DNA of 64,000 bases from an uncultured Bacteroidales bacterium (lineage in GTDB: Bacteria; Bacteroidota; Bacteroidia; Bacteroidales; Paludibacteraceae): assembly GCA_946186915.1 (NCBI GenBank), contig CAMHOY010000012.1, forward strand, positions 1 to 64,000. The letters run 5' to 3'. Below the pieces are notes generated by a model that made no database searches, was not told where the DNA came from, and was given only the letters and a program-made list of their open reading frames with translations. Shown piece after piece: positions 22,993 to 32,124 of this stretch (the stretch's first letter is position 1; each line of letters starts with the position of its first letter). A program made the translations under genes and the position numbers.

Positions 22993-24048
22993 ATGGCAAT
23001 ATTAAAGTACTATAACATAGGGATTTCTGCAATCGCAGCATGTGTGCCGCAGAAGATTGAGTATAACAAAGATCTTGGGTACATGATGAGTGATGAGGAG
23101 ATACAGAAAGCGATTCAAAACATCGGTATTGAAGAACGTCGTATTGCAGAACCTGATGTATGCGCATCGGATTTGTGTTTTAAAGCCGCGCAGCAATTGC
23201 TAACCAATAATGAAATCGATCCACAGAGCATTGATGTGCTCATCTTTGTTAGTCAGACAAGTGACTATCATCAACCGGCTACTGCAGCTATTCTGCAGCA
23301 TAAATTAGGGTTAAGCAAAAATACTTTGGCTTTCGATGTCAATCTGGCATGTTCGGGATATGTGTATGGCCTTTCGACGGCATATGCGTACGCGCAAAAT
23401 GAAGGAGTAAATCGCGTGCTTTTGTTAGTAGGAGAGACGATGAGCAAGATTGTTTCCCGATATGACAAAGTGAATACTCCTCTTTTTGGTGATGCCGGAA
23501 CGGCAACCTTGATAGAAAAAGGAGAGCAGTTTGGAAAGGCTGTCTTTAGTCTGCATACAGATGGAAAAGGAGCCGAAGTAATGATGATTCCCGATGGAGG
23601 ATTCCGCAATCCGGTTTCAGCAGATAGTTTTGTGGAAGAGACGGATGCTAACGGTGACAAGCGTTCTCGATTGCAGTTCCGTATGGATGGTATGGCTGTT
23701 TTTAATTTTGGAATGAGTGAGGAGCCACGTGATGTGAAGAATCTGGTTGAAGCTGCCGGATTGGAATTAGGACAGGTGGATTTGCTGATCTATCATCAGG
23801 CCAATAAATTCATGACGGATTTCTTTAGTAAGTGGCTGAAATTCGATAAGACAAAGACTCCGTATAGTATCAGCAAGTATGGCAATACCAGTTCGGCATC
23901 TATTCCGTTGACCATAGTATCGGAGTTGTATGAGGCTTATCCGGAGCGGAAGAACGTGATTCTTTCCGGTTTTGGCGCAGGACTTTCATGGGGCTCAGTG
24001 TTGTTGGATTTAAAAAAATGCAAAATATCCAAAGTAATAGAATATTGA
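22993..24048 (+). CDS. Beta-ketoacyl-ACP synthase III-like enzyme
   Basis: The 351-residue protein carries the KAS III triad: Cys in DVNLACSGYVYG (near 114), His in IYHQANKFM (near 262) and Asn in YGNTSSASIP (near 297). It condenses an acyl primer with malonyl-carrier. Position between an SDR and an FkbH-like gene, flanked by two carrier proteins, indicates a dedicated short-chain acyl synthesis for the surface glycan. Confidence 0.85.
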   Translation: MAILKYYNIGISAIAACVPQKIEYNKDLGYMMSDEEIQKAIQNIGIEERRIAEPDVCASDLCFKAAQQLLTNNEIDPQSIDVLIFVSQTSDYHQPATAAILQHKLGLSKNTLAFDVNLACSGYVYGLSTAYAYAQNEGVNRVLLLVGETMSKIVSRYDKVNTPLFGDAGTATLIEKGEQFGKAVFSLHTDGKGAEVMMIPDGGFRNPVSADSFVEETDANGDKRSRLQFRMDGMAVFNFGMSEEPRDVKNLVEAAGLELGQVDLLIYHQANKFMTDFFSKWLKFDKTKTPYSISKYGNTSSASIPLTIVSELYEAYPERKNVILSGFGAGLSWGSVLLDLKKCKISKVIEY

Positions 24049-24049
24049 T

Positions 24050-25606
24050 ATGACCTACGTCTTCCGAAATAACACCATAGAGCGGTTCTTGACAGGAGAC
24101 TATATTTTCTCCGGTTATGATGACTTTTCTGCTGTACCGGAAGCAGATGCGTATTTATGGTGGTATCAAGTGCCTATAAAATATAATCGCGACCAATTAG
24201 TTGCCGAGGTGGAGAGTTATGCGCAGCGGCTGCTTTGGGCAGTAGATCAGATTGGAGATATGCCTTTGCTCATACTGACGCTGGAAAGCGTATATGATGT
24301 GAATAGCAATATTAGCGATAGACGCTTGGCGCGTGCTATTGAGGCCTTTAATAGTACAGCATGGAATCTTGCTGCGACAAAAGCTAATATACAAGTTGTT
24401 GATTTCGGCGCGTTCCTAAATCGATATCCTTATTTTGAAAGAATTGATTGGAAATTTTATTTCCTGTCGCAGATGATTCTTAATCCTCGTTTGGCTGGAG
24501 ATTTTCGAAAATGGTTGGACGAGCAGCAACGCGCCTTAGCGCTCAAGCGGAAGAAATGTCTTGTCCTTGATCTGGATAATACGTTATGGGGAGGAGTTCT
24601 GGGTGAGGAAGGTATAGAAGGTGTGCAGATTGACGGAGATTATCCCGGGAAGGCATATCATTACTGGCAAGAAGGACTGAAAGAACTGGAGCGTAATGGT
24701 GTTATTTTGGCTATTTGTTCCAAAAATAACCAAATAGATGTAGAAGTTTTGTTTGCTGCGCGAGAAATGCCATTATCATTAAAGGATTTCGCGTGTACGC
24801 GTATTGATTGGAAGGATAAAGCAACAAATATCCGTGAGATAGCGCAAGAATTGAATATCGGTTTGGATAGTATGGTGTTTGTGGATGATAACCCAACGGA
24901 GCGCGAACTGATTAGGCAGCAGTTGCCTATGATCTCTGTGCCCGAATGGCCAAGTCAACCGTATGAGTTACCGATGTTCTACGCCAGGTTGGTGGAAGAC
25001 TATTTTAGTGTATATGCACTGACAGACGAAGATAAGAAGAAAACGGAGCAGTATCGTCAAAATGCTAATCGCGCACAAGCACAAGCGCAATTTACGGATA
25101 TGGAAGATTTTCTGCGTTCGTTGGAGATGAAACTGACAATCACTCCTGCTACGGATGTCACCATTCCGCGTATAGCGCAAATGACGCAGAAAACCAATCA
25201 GTTCAATCTGACCACTATACGTTATACAGAGTCAGATATTCGATTGCTATTGGACAATGGCGCGCAGATATGGACATTAGCGGTTGCTGATCGATTTGGC
25301 GATAATGGTATTACAGGACTGATGATTCTGAAGCCCGAAAACGGATGGATCATTGATACGCTGCTTATGAGTTGTCGTGTGTTAGGAAAAGGAATTGAGG
25401 AGGCATTCTTTAAAACGGTGATTGGTAAATACAAAGGTGCGCTGGCAGCACAATACATCCCTACCGAAAAAAATAGGCAAGTGGAGGAATTCTACGAAAG
25501 AATGGGAATGAAATTAACAAGAACGATTGATGGCGGAGTGAAGGAATATTCCGCTCAGATAGAGACATTAGATACATCAATCAATGATTATTATAAAATT
25601 GAATAA
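24050..25606 (+). CDS. FkbH-like HAD-IIIC protein
   Basis: The 518-residue protein has HAD motif I LVLDLDNTLWGGVLGE near residues 165-180, motif II/III regions AICSKNNQ and MVFVDDNPTERELI, and a C-terminal GNAT-like domain ending in FYERMGMKL. FkbH-family proteins load glyceryl or related units from phosphorylated precursors onto acyl carrier proteins. Here this would provide the starter or extender for the two carriers nearby. It begins one base after the KAS III stop. Confidence 0.8.
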   Translation: MTYVFRNNTIERFLTGDYIFSGYDDFSAVPEADAYLWWYQVPIKYNRDQLVAEVESYAQRLLWAVDQIGDMPLLILTLESVYDVNSNISDRRLARAIEAFNSTAWNLAATKANIQVVDFGAFLNRYPYFERIDWKFYFLSQMILNPRLAGDFRKWLDEQQRALALKRKKCLVLDLDNTLWGGVLGEEGIEGVQIDGDYPGKAYHYWQEGLKELERNGVILAICSKNNQIDVEVLFAAREMPLSLKDFACTRIDWKDKATNIREIAQELNIGLDSMVFVDDNPTERELIRQQLPMISVPEWPSQPYELPMFYARLVEDYFSVYALTDEDKKKTEQYRQNANRAQAQAQFTDMEDFLRSLEMKLTITPATDVTIPRIAQMTQKTNQFNLTTIRYTESDIRLLLDNGAQIWTLAVADRFGDNGITGLMILKPENGWIIDTLLMSCRVLGKGIEEAFFKTVIGKYKGALAAQYIPTEKNRQVEEFYERMGMKLTRTIDGGVKEYSAQIETLDTSINDYYKIE

Positions 25607-25607
25607 T

Positions 25608-25832
25608 ATGGAAGAACGAGTATTATCTGTGTTGCGCACGGTGTTCAAGGATAACACTATAGATGCAACTTGCTCGCAAAAGAACTGCGCGGCATGGGAC
25701 TCAATGAACCATCTGAATCTTGTGGTAGAATTAGAAATTGAGTTTGGCGTGTCGCTCGAACCGGAAGAGATTGCACGGATGGTGGATTATACAGCAGTTT
25801 GTGAGATTCTAAAGGCGAAAGGTATATGCTAA
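25608..25832 (+). CDS. Acyl carrier protein (second copy)
   Basis: Start ATG 25608, just after the FkbH stop; the upstream ATG 25584 would overlap that gene. The 74-residue protein has W-D-S-M-N-H-L, a canonical D-S-x phosphopantetheine site (Ser near 36), and acidic helix II (VVELEIEFGVSLEPEEIARM). It is probably the carrier partner of the FkbH-like enzyme, as is common for FkbH genes. Confidence 0.85.
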   Translation: MEERVLSVLRTVFKDNTIDATCSQKNCAAWDSMNHLNLVVELEIEFGVSLEPEEIARMVDYTAVCEILKAKGIC

Positions 25833-26806
25833 GTTGGCGATTGCGCGAAATAGTTAAGCAACTAAGCAACATAGCTTGGCTATGTACTCCTAAACTAATT
25901 CAGAATCGAGTACTGAAGAAACATGCGGATAATGCAGCCAAACGAGAAATGGAGCGTTTCATGAGTACCATTGTGTCTGAACAAGAGGTGGCTGATGCTT
26001 TCGCCATATTGGGTATTCATGGCGATGTGATGGTACATTCATCGCTGATACATATCGGAAACATCAAAGGCAAACATAAACCGATAGTGAAAGCACTGCA
26101 AGAACATGTGCTGGGGAAAGGAAACACCGTATTGGCGATTGCGATTCCGGTAAAAGGCAGTACAAAAGAGTATTTGCAAACTATAAACCATTTTGATAAG
26201 GATGCACCAATAGCTATGGGAGTCATAAGTACATATTTTGCTAAGCAAGAAGGTGCATTCAGAAGTTTGAACCCTACGCATTCCATTGTAGCTTTAGGCC
26301 CGCGTGCTGAGGAATACACGGCTATGCATCATTTAGATAAGACACCATTCACAGAGAAAAGTCCTTATTATAAGTTATTGGAACATAATGGTGGCGTGTT
26401 GATGATTGGAGCTGCAATTAAGCACCTGACACTATGTCATATTGTGGAAGATATGTTGGGTGACTTATATCCGCAACGAGTTTATGGAAAGAAAGAGTAC
26501 GCCGTAGATATTTATCAAGATGAGAAATGTATATATAACGGTCATTATAAAGCGCATTCAAAATGGGGTGGAGCATTGCGTGTACCGGATTATGTACAAT
26601 CGCGTATTAAGCAATTGCCTTCGACGAAGGTGGTTAAGTTAGGAGGTGCTGAACTCCTCTATATCAATGCACGTGATGCAGTAATATGTGAATTAGAAGA
26701 ATTGCAAAACGGGAATTCGATTTATGGATACCGATATATAAATAAGGAATGTAAAAAACGCATTGATTATTGGATAAAACGAATTAAAGAAATGCCCAAT
26801 GAGTAA
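25826..26806 (+). CDS. AAC(3)-like N-acyltransferase
   Basis: The 326-residue product belongs to the aminoglycoside 3-N-acetyltransferase fold: HGDVMVHSSLIHIGN near 73-87, SLNPTHSIVALGP near 150-162 and GGVLMIGAAIKHLTLCHIVE near 188-207. In polysaccharide loci such proteins acylate an amino group on a sugar. With two acyl carriers, KAS III, SDR and FkbH upstream, the donor is more likely a carrier-bound special acyl group than acetyl-CoA. It overlaps both neighbours by a few bases, so the module is translationally coupled. Antibiotic resistance is not implied. Confidence 0.75.
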   Translation: MLSWRLREIVKQLSNIAWLCTPKLIQNRVLKKHADNAAKREMERFMSTIVSEQEVADAFAILGIHGDVMVHSSLIHIGNIKGKHKPIVKALQEHVLGKGNTVLAIAIPVKGSTKEYLQTINHFDKDAPIAMGVISTYFAKQEGAFRSLNPTHSIVALGPRAEEYTAMHHLDKTPFTEKSPYYKLLEHNGGVLMIGAAIKHLTLCHIVEDMLGDLYPQRVYGKKEYAVDIYQDEKCIYNGHYKAHSKWGGALRVPDYVQSRIKQLPSTKVVKLGGAELLYINARDAVICELEELQNGNSIYGYRYINKECKKRIDYWIKRIKEMPNE

Positions 26807-27884
26807 ATATAAACTATATTTTACTTTGGATTACGAGATTCATGGGAATGGCGATGGTAATCCGATGGAGTTGATGGTTGAACCAACCTATCGGCTGATG
26901 AACCTGTTGGAGAAATATCACCAGCGGTTGACGATTATGGCAGACGTGGCTGAGATATTGCGTTTTAAGCGATACGCAGAGGAGGCCGGACGGGATGATT
27001 ATCATGTGGCTGAGATTGAGGAACAACTTCGTGAGGCGATAAAGCGAGGACATGATGTGCAACTGCATATTCATTCGTCGTATTTCAAGGCTCAGTACAA
27101 AAATGGTGCGTTTGACCAGTGTATCGAGGAATACAACATGGCTGCTCTACCAATTGAGCGGATTGATGAGATGGTAGGACAGTGCATTAGTTACCTCGAG
27201 AACCTGCTGCGGCCTATCAAGAAGGATTACAAAGTGTGGCTGTTCCGCGCAGCGAACTGGAGCATGATGCCGACGGAGAACCTATACCGCGTGCTGGTGA
27301 AGTATGGTATCACGCATGATACATCGGTTTTCAAAGGCGGAGTACAAGGCGGGAATGTATGTTACGACTATCGCGAGGCATATGATAACCTGTTCGCATA
27401 TCCGGCATCGATGAAGAATATAAACGAACGGGATGAAAAAGGGCAGTTGACAGAACTGCCAATCTATACGGAGATGCGGCCATTATGGGACTTTATCAGT
27501 CCGATACGTATCTTTCGAATGGTGCGGGCGAAATTTCATAAGCACAAGCGTGTTAATGAGTTAAAGAATGAACGAGTGAGGGAGTTAACGAATGCTGCCA
27601 GCAAAGACGATAATCGGCATGTGACTATTAAGAGTTTCTTCCGTCTCAGTCCGATGAAGATGGATTTTAATCAAGTGAGCGCAAGAGGATTGAGACGCAT
27701 GATGAGAAATGTTATTAGAAGGATTGAGAATGAAGGAGTTAGTGAGTTAGGGAGTGAGGGAGTTAGTGTAGTACTGATCGGGCACTCGAAGACGTTTGTG
27801 CCGTATAATGAGAGGGCATTGACGCCATTCCTTGAATGGCTAAAAAGATTAGACACCCCTAATCCCCTAAACTCTCAACTCTAA
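26799..27884 (+). CDS. Polysaccharide deacetylase-like (NodB-type) protein
   Basis: The 361-residue protein starts with LYFTLDYEIHGNGDG (acidic metal-binding Asp) and has GHDVQLHIHSSYF, the H-x-H metal-binding pair near residue 91, and WLFRAANWSM. These are NodB-fold traits. The C-terminal third is interrupted by two in-frame repeat runs: NELKNERVRELTN (about 27556-27596) and ENEGVSELGSEGVS (about 27728-27771). It overlaps the previous gene by 8 bases. Confidence 0.75.
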   Translation: MSKYKLYFTLDYEIHGNGDGNPMELMVEPTYRLMNLLEKYHQRLTIMADVAEILRFKRYAEEAGRDDYHVAEIEEQLREAIKRGHDVQLHIHSSYFKAQYKNGAFDQCIEEYNMAALPIERIDEMVGQCISYLENLLRPIKKDYKVWLFRAANWSMMPTENLYRVLVKYGITHDTSVFKGGVQGGNVCYDYREAYDNLFAYPASMKNINERDEKGQLTELPIYTEMRPLWDFISPIRIFRMVRAKFHKHKRVNELKNERVRELTNAASKDDNRHVTIKSFFRLSPMKMDFNQVSARGLRRMMRNVIRRIENEGVSELGSEGVSVVLIGHSKTFVPYNERALTPFLEWLKRLDTPNPLNSQL

Positions 27885-27902
27885 ACTTTAAAAACTTGAA
27901 GT

Positions 27903-29057
27903 ATGAAAGTTTTAGTATATTTAGGACATCCGGCGCATTTTCATCTGTATAAGAATGTCATTCGGAATCTGAAAAATGACGGGCATACGGTGGAGGTGCT
28001 GATTAAGAAAAAAGAGAATCTGGAGCAGTTGCTGCAGAACTCGGGTATTCCGTATCATAACATCCTGCGAGAAGGACGAAAAGATACAAAACTCGGTATG
28101 GCGTTCGGCGCCATCAAACGCATCTGGCGCGAGTTGGTGTTCTGCATCAAAGAAAAACCGGACCTGCTGACCGGAACGAGCGTGGAGAACTCCTACGTAG
28201 GTCCGCTGCTGCGGATACCGGTGGTATATTGCGGAGAAGATGATGCGGATGTGATTCCGCTGCAGGCGAAGATATGTTACCCTGGCGCGAGTGTGGTGCT
28301 GACACCCGACAGTTGCGATGACGGTCAGTGGAACGGCAAGACAACGAAGTATCCGTCTTACCATGAGTTGGCATATCTGCATCCGAACCATTTCAAGGCA
28401 TCGAAACAGATCGTGAAGGAGCAGGGTATCAATCCGGATAAACCATATGCTATCATGCGGTTCGTGAAACTCAAAGCGAACCATGACGATAACATCAAGG
28501 GTATCAATAAAGAGGTAGCTTTGCGATTGATTGAGTTGATGAAACCGCATATGGATATCTATATCACGAGCGAGCGGCCGCTTGAACCGGAGTTGGAACC
28601 GTACCGTATCCGGATCAATCCGATATACATGCATGACGTGATGGCATTCGCGAGTCTGTATATCGGCGACAGCCAGACGATGGCGGCTGAGGCCGGCGTA
28701 TTAGGCGTGCCGTTCGTGCGGTTCAATGACTTCGTGGGAAGGATAGGCTATCTGCGAGAGCTGGAGGATGATTATCAGCTTGGCATCGGCATCAAAGCTT
28801 CCTCTAATGAGTTAGTGAGTGAGGGAATTAGTGAGTTAGAGAAACCTTGCGGACCGGAGGCGCTGTATGAGGCGGTGGAGAAACTGATGGCATTGACGGA
28901 AGAGGAACGAAAGCGCGTATATGGCGAGCGGGTGAAGAAGATGTTAGAGGAGAAGGTCGATTATGCGAAGTTCCTGACATGGTTCCTCGAGAACTATCCC
29001 GCCAGCGCAGAGGCTACACGCAAAGCAGACAAAGCATTTTGGAAACAATTTAAGTAA
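27903..29057 (+). CDS. DUF354-type, GT-B-like protein
   Basis: The 384-residue protein begins MKVLVYLGHPAHFHLYKNVI and has TSVENSYVGPLLRIPVVYCGED and GDSQTMAAEAGVLGVPFVRFNDFVG, the DUF354 pattern of GT-B or UDP-GlcNAc-2-epimerase-like enzymes. Its activity is unsettled; DUF354 proteins sit in surface-glycan loci. Residues near 300-313 (SNELVSEGISELEK) derive from an in-frame GAGTTAGTGAGTGAGG run at about 28804-28846. Confidence 0.65.
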   Translation: MKVLVYLGHPAHFHLYKNVIRNLKNDGHTVEVLIKKKENLEQLLQNSGIPYHNILREGRKDTKLGMAFGAIKRIWRELVFCIKEKPDLLTGTSVENSYVGPLLRIPVVYCGEDDADVIPLQAKICYPGASVVLTPDSCDDGQWNGKTTKYPSYHELAYLHPNHFKASKQIVKEQGINPDKPYAIMRFVKLKANHDDNIKGINKEVALRLIELMKPHMDIYITSERPLEPELEPYRIRINPIYMHDVMAFASLYIGDSQTMAAEAGVLGVPFVRFNDFVGRIGYLRELEDDYQLGIGIKASSNELVSEGISELEKPCGPEALYEAVEKLMALTEEERKRVYGERVKKMLEEKVDYAKFLTWFLENYPASAEATRKADKAFWKQFK

Positions 29058-29126
29058 AGAGTGAAAGAGTGAAAGAGTGAAAGAGTGAAAGAGTGAAAGA
29101 ATGAAAGAGTGAAAGAGTGAAAGAGT
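29058..29126 (+). repeat. GAGTGAAA octamer array in a gene spacer
   Basis: About nine consecutive copies of AGAGTGAA/AGAATGAA fill the whole 69-bp spacer, more regular than in other spacers. The last unit runs into the ATG of the next gene. Confidence 0.85.
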
Positions 29127-29477
29127 ATGGAGGCAAAGTATTATTATAAAAAGTTAGAGGCATATAAAGAGTCAAAAACTCTAGTGATCATGATTTATAA
29201 GTTATTGCGAGGGTTTCCTCGGGAGGAGACATACGCTTTGTGTGATCAATTACGCAGAGCAGTTGTGTCAGTTCCATCCAACTTAGCAGAAGGAAGTGGA
29301 CGTACCTCGGCAAAAGATCAAGCACATTTTATAGAAATGGCATTCGGTTCACTCATGGAAGTAGACTGCCAAATAGAGATAGCTCAAGAGTTAGGCTATA
29401 TATCTTCTGATGAACTAAATGACGTTACGCAGCAGATTCGGCAAGTAGCAGCGCTTTTGTCTGGTATGCGAAATTAA
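29127..29477 (+). CDS. Four-helix bundle protein (S23/IVS type)
   Basis: The 116-residue product has the family pattern YKKLEAYKESKTLVIMIYKLL, FPREETYALCDQLRRAVVSVPSN, then LAEGSGRTSAKDQAHFIEMAFGS. These proteins pair as small helical bundles; they are known from intervening sequences in 23S rRNA and as free-standing genes in Bacteroidetes, without a clear function. Here it stands alone between repeats inside a glycan locus, which suggests an insertion. Confidence 0.85.
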   Translation: MEAKYYYKKLEAYKESKTLVIMIYKLLRGFPREETYALCDQLRRAVVSVPSNLAEGSGRTSAKDQAHFIEMAFGSLMEVDCQIEIAQELGYISSDELNDVTQQIRQVAALLSGMRN

Positions 29478-29530
29478 GCGCTTGAGCGTACTCTTTAAAC
29501 TTTAAACTATAAACTTTCAACTTTAAAATC

Positions 29531-30742
29531 ATGAAGATAACGATTATTGCAGGTGCGAGACCGAATTTCATGAAGGTAGCGCCGATCATTAAGGCGATTA
29601 AAGGGTGGAATGAGTTAACGGGTGAACGTTTAACGAATGAACGAAGCCTCATTCAGTACAGATTGGTGCATACGGGACAGCATTATGACAAGAACATGAG
29701 CGACACGTTCTTCGAGGAACTCGGTATTCCCGCTCCGGATGTGAACCTGGGTTGCGGCGGTGGCAGTCAAGCCGAGCAGACGGCGGCTATCATGGTGGCA
29801 TTCGAGAAAGAATTGACGGCTCATCCTGCAGATATAGTGATGGTAGTGGGCGACGTGACCAGCACGATGGCTTGCTCGATCGTAGCAAAGAAACTGAACA
29901 CGAAGGTATGCCACGTAGAGGCCGGCATCCGCAGTTGGGACCTGACAATGCCGGAGGAGATCAACCGCATGGTAACGGATGCGCTGGCGGATTATATGTT
30001 CACTACATCAGAAGTCGCTAACGCGAACTTGTTGAGACAAGGAGCCTCCCTCCAGCTCCCCCCTAAAGGGAAGAGCGTACAACCATCTAGTTCCCTTCCT
30101 TTCAGGGAAGGGCAAGGGTTAGGCTCTAAAGCCTGGTTTGTGGGGAACGTGATGATCGATACACTGTTAGCGAACAGAAGCCGGTTCCGTAAACCGGAGG
30201 TATGGGATGAGTTGGGATTGAAAGAGAAAGAGTATATCGTGATGACGATGCATCGTCCGGCGAACGTAGATGAAGAGAACCACCTACGCGAGACGATGGA
30301 GCAGATAGTAAGTAACGTACATGGTTTGCCGGTGATCTTCCCGATTCATCCCAGAACTGCAAAGCAGTTGGGATTAATGAATGAGGGAGTGAGTGAGTTA
30401 GTGAGTGAGAGATGGGCCAATCTGCATATTGTGGAACCGATGGGGTATCTGGAGTTTAACTATCTGGTGGAGCGCGCGAAAGCGGTGGTGACCGACAGCG
30501 GCGGTATCACCGAAGAGACGACCGTGATGGGCGTACCGTGCCTCACGCTCCGCGATAACACCGAGCGTCCCGAGACCTGCACGATAGGTACGAACGAATT
30601 GATCGGAACGAATCCCGCGGCCATCAAACCGGCACTGGACAAACTCTTCGCCGGCGAATGGAAACAAGGCGGTATCCCTGAGTTATGGGATGGCCATGCG
30701 GCAGAAAGAATTATAAGTATTCTTTCAAGAGTGAATGAGTGA
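29531..30742 (+). CDS. wecB: UDP-N-acetylglucosamine 2-epimerase, non-hydrolysing (second copy)
   Basis: The 403-residue protein keeps AGARPNFMKVAPI, GDVTSTMACSIVAKK, HVEAGIRSWD, MTMHRPANVDE and TDSGGITEETTVMGVPCLTLRDNTERPE of the family. It is diverged from the copy at 15430. It has three in-frame repeat insertions: NELTGERLTNER (about 29610-29642), a palindromic block (30042-30118, LQLPPKGKSV... and SSSLPFREGQGLGSKA) and NEGVSELVSER (about 30377-30413). All lie in surface loops by position rather than in motifs. The two enzymes may use different UDP-HexNAc substrates. Confidence 0.85.
   Translation: MKITIIAGARPNFMKVAPIIKAIKGWNELTGERLTNERSLIQYRLVHTGQHYDKNMSDTFFEELGIPAPDVNLGCGGGSQAEQTAAIMVAFEKELTAHPADIVMVVGDVTSTMACSIVAKKLNTKVCHVEAGIRSWDLTMPEEINRMVTDALADYMFTTSEVANANLLRQGASLQLPPKGKSVQPSSSLPFREGQGLGSKAWFVGNVMIDTLLANRSRFRKPEVWDELGLKEKEYIVMTMHRPANVDEENHLRETMEQIVSNVHGLPVIFPIHPRTAKQLGLMNEGVSELVSERWANLHIVEPMGYLEFNYLVERAKAVVTDSGGITEETTVMGVPCLTLRDNTERPETCTIGTNELIGTNPAAIKPALDKLFAGEWKQGGIPELWDGHAAERIISILSRVNE
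30042..30118 (+). repeat. Palindromic CCCTTTAGGG-type insertion inside the epimerase gene
   Basis: Two modules, CTCCCCCCTAAAGGGAAGAG and GTTCCCTTCCTTTCAGGGAA (the second followed by GGGCAAGGG), lie within the reading frame without breaking it. They resemble the blocks at 10030, 12537, 32508, 44078 and 46036. Confidence 0.75.
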
Positions 30743-30769
30743 GTTAGTGAATTAGTGAATTAGTGAAAG

Positions 30770-32074
30770 ATGATGCAGATAGCTGATAGAGTACAACGGA
30801 TAGCGGCGTCGCAGAGTCTGGCGATGGCGGAGAGGGCAAAAGCCATGAAGGCGGCAGAGATCGATGTGATCAGTATGTCGCTGGGCGAACCCGACATGGA
30901 TACGCCGGAGCATATCCGTCGTGCGGCACAAGAAGCGATAGACAATGGCTGGACCCATTACGGTCCGGTCGCGGGTATACCGAACCTGCGCGAAGCGATT
31001 GCGACTGCGCAGAATGCGCTAACCCCTAACCCTCTAACCCCTAATCCCCTAAACTTTACTTCAGACGATGTAGTCGTCAGCGTCGGAGCGAAGATGGCGA
31101 TATATAATGCCATTCAGACGGTGATCAACACCGGTGACGAGGTAGTGATACCGATGCCGAGTTGGGTGAGTTATACCGAGATGGTGAAGGTAGCCGGCGG
31201 AGAAGTGGTGGCGGTAAAGACGAAATACGAAAACCGCTATTGTCTGACACCGGAGGAGTTGCGCGCGGTATTGACAGACAAGACGCGGATGCTTATCCTT
31301 TGCAGTCCCAACAACCCTACGGGAAGCGTATATAGTTATGAGGAACTGAAAGCGATTGTAGAGGTGCTGCGCGATTATCCGCAGGTGGTGGTGCTGAGCG
31401 ACGAGATTTACAATGCGCTGGTTTATTCAGATGAGGAAAACAAAAACATACAAAACACGGCCTACGCCGACATAAACATAGAAAATGAAAATATAGTATG
31501 CTCGATGGCATTCTTCCCGAAAATAGCGGATCGGCTGATTATCGTGAATGGGGTGAGTAAGGCATATGCGATGACGGGATGGCGGATAGGATGGCTGATG
31601 AGTAAGAACAAAGCGTTCATCGAAGCCTGTACGCGTCTGCAGGGACAGCAAGTGACGTGCGCAACGATGGTGGCGCAGAAAGCAGCCGAAGCGGCTTTGA
31701 CGGGCTCGCAGGAGTGCGTAGCGCAGATGCGGCAGGTGTTTGCAGAGCGGAGAGAACTGATATGCCGGTTGACGGCAGAGATACCCGGGTTCCGGTTCGA
31801 GAAGCCGCAAGGCGCGTTCTATCTGTTTCCGGATGTGAGTGCATTGATGGGAAAGCCTACCTCTAACCCCTCCCTAAATGGAAGGGTACTAAAAAATGCT
31901 GATGACCTCGCTGAATATATCCTTAATGAGGCGCATGTGGCGGTGGTGAGCGGCTCGGCATTCGGATGCCCGGAATGTATCCGGCTGTCGTACGCGATCA
32001 GTACAGAGGAGATAACCGAGGCGATGCGACGGATAAAACGCGCCATCACAAAGATAGTAAATAAACAAAAATAA
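30770..32074 (+). CDS. Pyridoxal-phosphate aminotransferase, class I/II
   Basis: The 434-residue protein has GEPDMDTPEHI, the aspartate aminotransferase-type region LCSPNNPTGSVYSYEEL, YNALVY with the cofactor-binding Tyr, and GVSKAYAMTGWRIGW where Lys forms the Schiff base (near 265). Two in-frame insertions are visible: NALTPNPLTPNPLNFTSDD (repeat at about 31014-31065) and SNPSLNGRVLKNADD (palindrome at about 31862-31886). It lies among sugar genes, but similarity is to amino-acid aminotransferases, so substrate is uncertain. Confidence 0.85.
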   Translation: MMQIADRVQRIAASQSLAMAERAKAMKAAEIDVISMSLGEPDMDTPEHIRRAAQEAIDNGWTHYGPVAGIPNLREAIATAQNALTPNPLTPNPLNFTSDDVVVSVGAKMAIYNAIQTVINTGDEVVIPMPSWVSYTEMVKVAGGEVVAVKTKYENRYCLTPEELRAVLTDKTRMLILCSPNNPTGSVYSYEELKAIVEVLRDYPQVVVLSDEIYNALVYSDEENKNIQNTAYADINIENENIVCSMAFFPKIADRLIIVNGVSKAYAMTGWRIGWLMSKNKAFIEACTRLQGQQVTCATMVAQKAAEAALTGSQECVAQMRQVFAERRELICRLTAEIPGFRFEKPQGAFYLFPDVSALMGKPTSNPSLNGRVLKNADDLAEYILNEAHVAVVSGSAFGCPECIRLSYAISTEEITEAMRRIKRAITKIVNKQK

Positions 32075-32124
32075 ACACGGCATCCGCCGATATAAACAGA
32101 GATAAAAGAAAAATATTTTTTTAG

